From Elusimicrobiota bacterium (GTDB lineage Bacteria; Elusimicrobiota; Endomicrobiia; Endomicrobiales; Endomicrobiaceae): a DNA stretch of 64,000 bases. Where the stretch lies: positions 1 through 64,000 of the forward strand of contig JAFXOV010000021.1 of assembly GCA_017528425.1 (NCBI GenBank), read 5' to 3'. Both the position numbers and the translations under genes were made by a program. Shown in pieces: positions 34,317 to 46,300 of this stretch. The notes below the pieces were generated by a model, which made no database searches, was not told where the DNA came from, and saw only the letters and a program-made list of their open reading frames with translations. The stretch's first letter is position 1. Each line of letters starts with the position of its first letter.

Positions 34317-37300
34317 CTATGCAGCCGCCAAGATACTTCTTACTGTTTGTGCGGAAATATCTAATTGTTTTGTAACTACCAATTTATCTCTCAAGCTATC
34401 ATCCAACAATATGTTAACATTCATAAGATTTGTCTTTGCATTTTCTATCTCATCTTTAGCTTTTATTTCTTTTATTGCAGTTTTATTTGCTATTATTGTC
34501 TTTCTAACATCTTTATTTAATTCTGTTCTTATTGCATCAAACAATTGTTCAACAGTTTGATTTGTGTCCGGTCTTGCATTTAACAACTCATCTAATTTTA
34601 ATTCTGCATCCGCCATAACAAGTTGTATAGCTTTTATTCTAACATACTGTCTGTACTCTTTATATTCTTTTTTCAAGAATTTATCTCTCAATTTTACTTG
34701 ATCTTCTGTTTCAAAAGCAGACTGGCCCAAAACAAAACTGTCTACTATTTGATTTACAGCTCCTCTTATTGTACCAATTGCTTCAAAGTAGTTTCCCCCT
34801 TCAAGTTCAGTTTTTAATCTCATTTGTATTACAGGCGGTAATTGTTGATACATTTCATATAATTTAGCTTTTTCTTGTGATAATTCCTCTCCCGCCTCTA
34901 CATCTTCAATTGCATTCTGCAAATCTTTCATCATTTTTTCTAATTTTGTTGTATCTGATGTTGTTAAGATTGATTTAATTGTGCCACCTTCTCTTAAATT
35001 TTCCAATAATCTTTCTCTTACATTTTTTATCTCTTCTCCAAATTCTTTACCGAAATTATAATCACTTACCGCAGCGGTTTCTTCGGTTATTCTCTGTTCC
35101 GGACTTTTCGGCTTTAATAATTCATTCATTGTTCCGAACATATTTTTAAATATATTTGCTAATCTTTCTCTTAAATTTTCTAATCTGGTTCCTTCATTAT
35201 CGGTACATAATATATTTGCAAGGTTTCCGGTAGATAACATATTAGATAATATAGCTTCTATTTCTTCGGTACTTTTATCTTTTATTACATCTCCATATCC
35301 GATAGCATATTTTTCTGTCATTTCTGCTACTTGATCTACATTTATTATCGGTATTATTCCGTTATCGGTGTATATTCTATTAGCATCAATTCCTTTCGCA
35401 GTTGCCATATTTACATACATTTGAGTTTCTATATGTAATATCCCTTCACTATTATTTGCCGCTAATTCTTCTAATTTGCTTAAGTCTCCTCTTTCTGCTT
35501 CGTCAAGAATTGCTCCATCCAATTTAAAATCATCACTTTCAAAAGCGTCTCTTATTTCTTCAAAGTTTCCTCTTAGTATAAACCTAAAACCATCCGCTCT
35601 TAATCCAGCAATTTCAGATCCATATTTTTCTAACTGACTTGCATTTATTATTATTGTTGTTGCAAATTGTTTGTTACATTTTGATGCAAGATTTCGACCG
35701 ATCTTTTTCATACCCGACAAATCTAAACTTACTTCTACTTCCGCTCTTTGCATCCCGTTTATAGCTGCATTTGCAATTCTGTCTTGAATATTTGCTAATG
35801 ATTGTTTTACTTTTTCATCATCTGAACCAGGAATTATATCACCTCTTTCCGCAAAAGATATTACTTGTTCATTCGAAAACTCTAAATTTTTTCTTCCTTC
35901 ACTATATGCTGCCGCTATCAACTCTTTTATTTTTTCTCTACTTAAATCTATACCCTGTTTTGAATATACAAGTAATTCATTGGCACTTGAATCAAAAGTC
36001 ATTCTGATTTTAGCTTGTTCGTTTATTAATAATCCGCCTCTTTGTCTTGCTTCTTGTTCCGTTATTATTCTTAATTTAACTATATTTATCCCTGCACTTT
36101 TTGCTCTTTCTCTCAATGCTTCATCAACATCTACATCTACTATTATATTCTTTCCTTTCATATCCATAGCTTTATTGGTATCGAATATTTCGCCTATTGT
36201 ATCCATTATCAGCTGTATAGGATTTACACTTGCTTTTACTAAATCAATTAAATATTGATATTGCATTTCCTCTGTTGTACTTTCCTGCTGAACACTTACA
36301 TTACTATTTTCTACAGGCATAACTATTCCCATCTCAATAAATATATCGACAAGTTCTGAGCCTGAAATAAAATCATGAGTTTTTCCTACAATTTCTTTTT
36401 GAATATCTTTTGATGCAGAACTATCAGTTAATTTAACCAAATTTAACAGAAACTCTAAATTACTTTTATCATATGGATCTATCATATTTATAATCATTTT
36501 TTCGAACGGTAATATAATGCTATCTGTTTTTAAAATTTCAAATAAGCTATGAACATACTTTTTTAATTCATCTTTATAATCCGATGATAACGAAGGATTT
36601 CCTTCTATTAATGCTTCTATCATTTCTTCCTTAGTATTAGTATTAATTTCTTTATTTTCTATATTTAACACCAACTTAGCATTATTATTAGAAAAATTTA
36701 TTTCAATTTCTTTATCGCTTAATTTTTTAATATTTGATATTATTAACCCTTCACCAATAGGAATATCATTCGCAGAATATACATAAGGTTTCTTATTTAA
36801 TCTATTTTTTTCTATTCTTATTATCCTTAATCTACCATCAACTATACCTATCATTACAATTGTTTTTTCTGTTCCTCTACTTCCGATTAAAAACTTTGCA
36901 TCGAGGCCACTATCTTTTTTAATTTCCATTATTTTCTGTCTTGTAACAACATCAAATTTATAAAGTTCATCATAAAACATATCATTATAAAATATAAATC
37001 TATTATTCTCGAAACCTATACAATATTTTATTCCTACAGAATTTGTGCCAGCATCTTTAGTTCCCAATATATTATTGTGTTCGTCTACTCTTACTTTAAA
37101 GAACAACTCTCCTTCTTTAATTTTAGAATCCAACTCTGAAAATTGTACTCTTTTAACTGTTGTAGCATATTTGATTTCTGCTGTATAATTATCTTCATAT
37201 TTTTTGCTATCTATTACAAAAAAAGTTTCTATTCTTTTTTCATTCATATTAATAACTACCACATAGATTTTGTTATTAATGTTTTTTATATATAAAGTAT

Positions 37301-40300
37301 TACTTTCTCTTTCCGAACATAAATCCCAATCATTTATTATAGTACCAATTAAATTTTCTGATGAGCTATCCATTAAAAAATCCAATGTTATTGCAGAATT
37401 AAAAGCTACATTTGCGTCTTCATACCTATCTATATATTCTTCATTACCATTCATCAATATAGAATGACCATCACATATATGCAACCAATCATCAAAAGAA
37501 AACTTGATTCCCGTAGGAAAATTTTGATCAGATTCATTGTTTTTAGTTATACGTATAGTTTTATCTGTCGTAAAATCATCACCAAACTTTTTCTTCCAAG
37601 ACATATATGCATATATAACGGCATACATTTTCATTTGATTTTCTCTTTCTCTTTGTTTATCTTCATCAGAAACATCAGCAAACACATAATCATGAATTAC
37701 ACGACTATCTTCTGCCGTAAAACTGCCATCAAGTTTGAACAATTTAGTCAAAGAAGCCAAAACATCTTCCGGTAAATCTTTGGTTCCATTAAATAACTCT
37801 TCTAAAACATTACTCTGATTTGAATCTGTAACAGAAAAATGTTTATTAGTTTTTTTAGAGATTTTTGCAGATATTATTTCAATATCAGCATTTGACAAAG
37901 AAACATTCACTCTTTCTAACATTCTTTTTATTTTATCTGATACTGACACTTCATTTTCTTGCGTTGTTTGTTCAACCTGCGGAACTGTTTGTTGTACTTG
38001 TTTAAACAAGGATATTATCTCTTGTCTAATGCTTTGTTGTACACTTTCGTCTCTCAACTTTTGAATTTTTCTTTGTTTAGATAATTCTATTGCACCCAAA
38101 TTTTCAAGAATCTGTTCTATTTCATATGATTTATATTTGCTTCTTATTAAAAAATTTGTTAATTCATAAAAACTATCTCCTGCAACATCTCTCATTAAAT
38201 TAAAGAATGCTTTTTCGTCATTCGCGCTTACAGACGAAGCAAGCCATCTTTTTTTTGTCTCATAAAATACAGGCGCAAAGTGTTGAGCATCAATTCCTAA
38301 ATATTCTAATTGTTCTTGTAAATCTTTTTGTTTTAATCCAAAATCATAAATTGGTTGAATTAGAGCTTGATTCCGCCCTGTATCAAGAAGTCTTAACAAT
38401 TCAGTTTGCCATAAGTCTATTCTTGCTTCCGAAACGCCACTCATTCTTTTTATATTTTCTATAACAGAATCTATACTAAAATCTATACCGGAATTTTCTA
38501 TAATAGAATCTATAATCGAAGATTCTATCTCTTCTGGCAAAACAGTTTCACCTTTAATACCATTTTTCTTAGCAAAATCTTTAGCTACTATACTAATAAC
38601 TTCTCCCAAAATAAAATATTTTTGTTCGGGAGTGAATTCTTGTTGAGTCGTTTGTGTTTCTTGCTGTTGCTGTTGAGTTTGTTCAACCTGCGGAGCTGTT
38701 TGTTGTGATTCCGGTTGTGAAACAGTAGTTTTTCTTTCTCTTTTTTCCCTTTCTTCTAATAGTCTTTGTGTATTATCATTTTGGGAAACACTTATTGAGT
38801 AAAAACTCGTATCTCCATTTCCTATTTCCTTTTGTATTAAACCAGAGACTATACCATCGGCTGCATCTTTTCGAATATTAGACAGGCCGACATGCATACC
38901 ACTTATTTCCCCAATTGCGGCAAAGCTTAATATCTCTTCAGAGGTTTTCTGCCCTCTATTAAGTGTATTATATACTGAAAAACCTGGCGTTACACTTTTT
39001 TTATTACATCTTAAATATATTGGTTTTGAAAGATCTCCTAAATTACCATGGACAACAGCATTTTTTATAAACTCACGCATTATTATATTTCCATAAAATT
39101 GAACGCCGGAATTTCCTGAAAAAGAATAAAACCATGTTTTATCCAATAGACTGACTAATTGCCTTCCGAATTGGAAATATAATGCAATTTTCTGCATTTT
39201 TGTTAAATTTTCCACATTATAAGCTCTTGAAAAAGGATATATTATCAATAATGTATCTTCTTCTCCGTTTTTCATTAATTTTTTTATTTTCTTTTCATTT
39301 ATATCTTTACCATCTGTATCTACACCTGCATCCAAGAAAACAGTTTCAATATTTTCATCTTTAACACTTATACCTTCTTCTGTCTGCAAAGCTTTTTTTA
39401 ACGTTTCCAATTGTGTTCTAATTTCAGGATCTTTAGGTTTTTCTCTACCATATTCATCTTTTGTTACTTCTATAGATTCACCACTTAAATCTGATACTAT
39501 TCTAGGCATTTCCTCTTGCTTAACAGCACTTACAAGAGTTCCTGCATCGTTACTTTGAATAGTAAGATTATGTCTGGAAACTTTTATTTTCAAATCAAGA
39601 AAATCTTCTATACTTTCGATTGTTGTATATCGTGATGATTCCAATGTAAAAGCATCCTCGCCTTCAGACTCCACATAAATGACTAATTTTCTACCTTTTA
39701 TACCAATATCTATATAATCTTTTGTCTCTTCATCCTCATTTGTTAAACCTGCTAATTTTGCCGTTACAGAATAAATTTTTCCGTTTTTCTCTATCAAAAT
39801 CGTAGCCGGTTTTTCTTCATCATTTCTAAATACTACTTTATCTTTTGATTTTGATTTAACTTGCTCTTGGTGTATTTTCTGGACACCAAGATTCCACATA
39901 AGGTGGGTTATGAATTCTGTAGCAAAAAGGGTAGGTATTCCAAGAAATCCTGCAAAAGGACTAAGGGTTACAGCCAATACAGTACCTGCTCCTACACCCA
40001 GCCCAATACTTAATGCTCTTATTACCCATATAGCAATTATCTGTGCCATAGTAGGATTTTCATGTTCTTCAATAAAACTTTCAATTTCTATATTTTTTCC
40101 AAACACAGTTGTATTTATTGGAAATATTTTCCAAAAATCCAACATCTCATACCATACACCTAATACTGTTCCTTTGAAACTGGACCTATCTATACCTTTA
40201 TCTTCTAAATATTTTTTTGTCTTTTCTGTTTGTAATTCTACATAGTAAGATTTACCTGAATGCCTGTTCCTAATTACATCCGCAAGCCTACTAAGAAAAT

Positions 40301-43300
40301 TACTCGGTAATATCGTAGCAACAGATAATAATCTCTTTTGTTCTTTGCTTATTTTTGGTATATTTTTTTGAGTCTGTACTGTATTACTTTCAACTTCTTT
40401 CGCTTCTGTAATAAATTCTTCAAACAAAACTTGTACCTCATCATCAACCATAAATATTGTGTGGTTAGAACTTTCTATTTCAGCATAAAAAATATCTTTA
40501 AGTGTTATTTCCGTTGCATCATCATGTTCTTCAAGATAACTGTTAATTGCATATTCCAAATTACCGGTACCGGAAGACAAAGAATAACCGAAAAGCATTT
40601 CTTTACCCGCTTCGGTGACAATCTGTGGACAAAAGTTTATATTTCTTCTTGACAATTCTTTCTTTATCATTTCAGCTGTCACATAAGAATGACAACAAGA
40701 CAAATCTATAGTTATGTGTTCTATCGTATTTTTTATATACTCATCACCTTCCCCTTTCATATTTTTTATTGCTTTTTCTATGGAATCTGCAATTTTTTTA
40801 TCTACTCTAACGGAACCAAACTCTGAATATGCCCATATTCCATCTGCACCATGTCCGTTCAATACTAACAATAAATTTTCACTTTCTCCTTCCTTATATC
40901 TAAAATTAGGAATTTCATTAAAAAAGGCATCTACTTTTCTTCTTAGTTTAAATTCTCTTATTGGACTAAAATTAGAAAGAGATTTTTGCATATCCGTAAG
41001 TTCTTCACGTTTATATTCATCTCCGGCAATATAAATTCCAGCAAATAATTGAAGAACTGTCGTGACAACAGGGAAAACCATCGGCAAATATAAGAAACTA
41101 AATGCAGGGAAAATTAAGGATAGAGCGAATAGTCCTAAAACTCCTATTGCGACAGGTATTCCAAGTTTATCTAATTTTTCAAAAAATTTGTTAAGTTTTT
41201 TTCTTCCGGCATAAAAATCTTCTTCACCTGTTTCCTCATAGACAGCCAACATCTGTTCAATTTCTTTTTCAATTTCCGCTTCATTAATTTCCTCTCCGTT
41301 CTCTTTCATTTCATTAGTAAGTATAACTCTTAACATGTCTCTATAAGCTTTGGATGTAAATCTGTAACCTTCAGTCCCCATTCTTATATCAGCTCTTTCA
41401 TTGTGATTGGCAATCGCTACTCTTGTATATTTGCCAATAAACTTTTTTTCGCCGGACTTTTCAAGAATTCGCGACATTATATCTATTGCTTTTGGTATAA
41501 GAGTTTCTAAATTCTCATTAACAAACTCTTCCGTAAGCCCCGTTGCTGAAATAAATCTACACATTTTTATGGCAGTTCTGTACTGTATTGAAACAGATAA
41601 GTCTTCGTATTCTTTCTGAAATTCGGGAGAAAGAAAAATTTTCAATGCCAACGCATTGTTTTCTAAAGAAAAATGGTAAATGGTTTTTTTTGACAAATCG
41701 TTCAACAAATCAATTAATTTGGAATAACTGCTATCATCCATTTCTATATCTGTAGAAAGCAGTTCCAAAAATAGCATTGCAGAAGCTATATCTGTTACTC
41801 TAAAGTTTTTTTCTTTTAAAAAATTTAAAGTATCCTTATTAATTTCATTAAGTGAACGAATTGTTGATGATAATTCATTGTCATAATATCCACTTGCATT
41901 TAAAAGAGGCTCTATATTTTTTGCCAAATATTTAACTGTTTCTTCATCAAAATCTTTCGTTAAAGGGAGAAGTTTTCTTGCTAATTTTTTCCTCATACTC
42001 CAACTAACCATTTCTCCGCCGGAAAATTCACTAACAAAAATATCTCCGTATTTATATCCGGAAATTATAGATTTTGCACGCATTTTTTTTATATTCTTTA
42101 GAGAAAAACTACGTCTCTTTAAGAAATCCATTTCATCTATCTCGCCTTTCAAGTATTTTTTCAAATTATTTATTATATACCTGTTTGTTTTTTTTGCGGT
42201 AAAAGCTCCCTGTAACATGTATCCAATTTCTCTACCTGAAAAATCTTCATTTTCAATATCAATATTTTCTTCTTTTACAAATTCATCCAAGATTTTACAT
42301 ATTTTATATATTCTATTAACCAAATCCTTATCATCTTCTAAAATGTTGATATCTGAATCTGCAAACCAAAGATCTCCAAAGGAAAATTTTGCAGATCCGT
42401 TGGTACGAAACCACTTCATCAATATTCTTGCTCTATCTATATTTTCTTGAAGCTGATTAATATTTATTTTCTCTTCAAAATAAGGTTTAAATATACTTAT
42501 TGCAATATTAGGACGCATTCCATTAGTTATGAAATAATATAAATCATTGTGAATAAAATTTATATCCAAATCTCTTTTAGATACTTTTTTGAGTTCCATC
42601 AATACTTTAAGGTAATCTCTAAGATAATATTTATGAATATTTGATAATTGTTCTTTTATATCATCGGATAACTTTCCGGTTAATTTTTCTATTTCTTCTA
42701 TTACTTTATCAATATCCTCATAGTCAATTTCTATGTTCTGCGTTTGTTGAGCCATATATTGTTCTTGAGATGATAATACTGTTGATATTGTTTCCGGTAA
42801 TTTATCACTTGAAAAATATTTATCAGAAATTGTTTTCTTTCCTATATCCAAAAAATCATATGCCCCAACAACAAATTCAACAGAATCGGCAATAACTTTT
42901 TTCATCTTTTCAAGTTCACTTTTACTGTATTTTTTAAAGTATTCCATTGCTCTAAGTTCATCGACATCTTTAGTCATAATATCATAAATTACCAATATTT
43001 CTCGTTTTGTTATCGCATTTCCTTGTGCCGTTATTGCATTATCATTTATTTTGTTCTGCATCGCCATTATATCCTTGGGGAAGAACATTAAATTTCTCGG
43101 CAAAAAGAAATAAACTTTTTTCCCTGTTCGATTACAATCCAACAAAACTTCGGGAATGTATTCTTCAGGTACATAGCCATTGGCAGATTTAGATTTTCCG
43201 GAATCAAAAAGAAGTTTTCTGGCACCATCAAACCAATCACATAAATTCATTCCATATTCAGAATCAATAAAAGCTCTTAAGAAATCATATCTTTCTTCTG

Positions 43301-46300
43301 TCTTTCCATCCGGCATTGTTTTACTGAAAAAAGAATCATCTTGTATTGTTTGTATAACTGAACGTAACCCAAAAACATACCCATTATATCTATTAAAACG
43401 TTTATCTTCATTATCATATTTTTTTCTTGTTACATTTGCTTTTCTTCCCTCTGTCCATGCATCATATACAGTTTTGTATTTCACCAAATTGCTAAATTGT
43501 TCAAGCTTGCTATATTCTTCACTCGTTTTGTATTCTTCGTATTCTTTTTTATATGCATCATACCACTCAGTAACTTTATTGTATATATCCGTAAAACTTA
43601 TAAGACCGCAAAAAACGTTAAGATATTCATACCCTTCACTTGCCTTATATTCTTCATACCATTTATCCAAATTATTTTTTTCAGTTCTTTCTTCGGGATT
43701 TAAAAACGTTTTACTCATCAACTCATGAAGTCTTTGAAGATTTTCATACTCTTTACTTTCCTTGTATTTCTCGTACCATTCTATTTCTTTATCATTAAAA
43801 TGAGATTTATCCATAAGTTCATCAAGAAGTTCAAGTTTATCGTATAGTTCTTTTTTATTATATTCTCCATACCACAACATAGCCGTATGTAATAAAGATG
43901 CATCATCTGCTTTCCAAGAATCCCATACTTCTTTTACTTCTTCATCTAAATTCAAAAATTTTAGAATACCTTTTAATTCCGGATACTTTACATATGAAAT
44001 ATCTATATCATAAAAATAATGAAGTATATTTGTGACCGTCAATGTTGTTATTATGGCAGGAATTACAACCGCTATTGTGAGTGGATTGATTAAGCTTATT
44101 ATGGCAGGTACAATTCCAAAACCTATCCCTATCGATAGAGCCCTTATTCTCCAAACAACAGCTGTTGCAATTTTCCTTTGTAAAGGAGTTTGAGGGCGGT
44201 GTGCCGCAACAAAATTCGGCATCCAAAAAGCAAATGTTTCAATATTTACACCTATTGCTTTACCTAATCTGGTGTTTTTAAAATTTTCCCCGGCTTTGTC
44301 CTTATATATCCTTCTTATTATTTCTGTGTTACCAAGTCTGTCCAAGAAAGCTTTTGTTCTATCAAGAAGGAGTTCCATATATATCATATTCCCTTTCTTC
44401 GCTAACCATCTTTGTACAAGAACAGTGCGTTCATGTTCTTCGTATCTATCAAGATATTCTGTTATCTCCATTTCTTTCGTACCATAAGTAATTTCATCCG
44501 AAGAAAGGTCTAACATCTCAAAAACTTTCTGCCTTAAATTATCAAACAAATTTTCCATCTCTTCATTCGTTACAGCAAAGACAGTATAATTTGCAGAGGC
44601 TCTTTCTGCATTATGAAAATCAGCCAAAGTTAATCCTTTTTCTTTTCGCTCTTCAAATTCGCTTTTGTGTGTCAAAATATATTCTATTAAAGATACTTCC
44701 TTGTTACTCAATGTTACATTTGAGCTTCCGCTAACAAGATCTGTCGAACTAATTGAAACAGGAGAACTCTTCATATCTATAAATTTGCCTTTCAAACTTT
44801 CATAACCGGCATCAGTTACTATATTAGGAAAAGATGGTTTTAGATTTTCTTCTTCTAATCGTTTTTTCAATTGTTCTATTATATTTATTGAAGAAAAATA
44901 TGACCAACAAGTAGCCAAATCCAATGTTATTTCACTTAAATCCAAATTCACATCTTTTCTCTTTGCATCTACTAAAGCTTCAACTATATCTTCTACCTTT
45001 AAATTGTGTTCACCTGTAGATAAATGTGTTGGTTGTCCATGCCCGGAATACATTGCATACATATTTTTTAATCCGTATCTGGCTTTATTTTCAGGATAAA
45101 ATCTAATAGTATCCAACCATCCATTTATGGTAACTTTATCATCAGAATAATCTCCCGTACATTTAAAATAATCTCTTTTAGGATTAATTCCCAACAATTT
45201 AAAAATTGATTCCCAACCTTCATTAGTACATTCTTCTTCCATACCTAAAAGGCAATAAAAGCCTGTTTCATTCGTTACGGTATTTCGTGATTGTAGTTGT
45301 TCTACTCCTTTATAATATATATCCATCAACATTGGGAGTATTTTATCTATTTGTTGTTCAGTTAAATCAGCAGCCTTATCACCTATTGTGTAATAAAGCA
45401 ATCTTCCAATCTTCATTGCATCTTCATAATCCGTCATTTTGGTTTTTGTTCGTTTATTATCTTGAAAATATTTATTCAACAATATTTTAAAAGTTAAATC
45501 ATTTGCCTCTGTAGATATATCATCAATTCTTCTCTCGGAAAGTTCCCTTGCTAACGGCAATAAAATTTTATTAAGATTTTCGTCTGAAACATTCAAGTCT
45601 CTTGCAATACGTACAAAAGAGCCTATTATCGCCGATTTATTAACCCTATTACTACTAATAGGTGCTCGTTGAAAAATATCATATAACTCTTCCCATCTTG
45701 TTCTAGCCGGTGTTCTATCCGTCTGTTTTGCTGCTATCTTAGAACTTTTTTTAGCTTTAACTCTCGTTTTCTTACCATCTTTTGTTGTTTCAAATACACT
45801 TTCGTCTTGAGAACTTTCATCATATACGCTCTCTAATTTTACATTTTCTTGTATGGTTAAATTTCCATCCTCATCTATTACCGCAAAAACCCCTCTTTTA
45901 TCACTTTTAGTATCAAATATCTCAATCATAACCAGATTTTTGCCATCTTCCGATTTTACATTTGAAATAACATCTCCGTAGTATAAATCATTAAAAGAAA
46001 CATCTGATCTGAATTTTCTAAAAAACTCTGTTACTCTATCCTGCTCTTCTAAAATTTTGCTAAATCCAAAAACCCTCATTCCTTGATCGAACGGCATAAC
46101 ATATAAATTTCCATCAACATAAAAAGAAAAGCTATTGTCCGTAGGTTCCAACATCAGATATCCATTTCTTGTCGCTTCATATTCGTCTTGTAAACGACTC
46201 ATCTCTTTTTTTTCTACTTTATCTCTGTTTATATGGTGTGTCCACTCATGAACAATAGTTGATAATACTTGTCTGTCAAGATTAAATGTTTCATCTTCAT

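Noticed and set aside
43451-43892. CRISPR-like periodicity in the giant gene
   Set aside because: The period comes from degenerate protein repeats in frame; DNA units are not identical and there are no uniform spacers.
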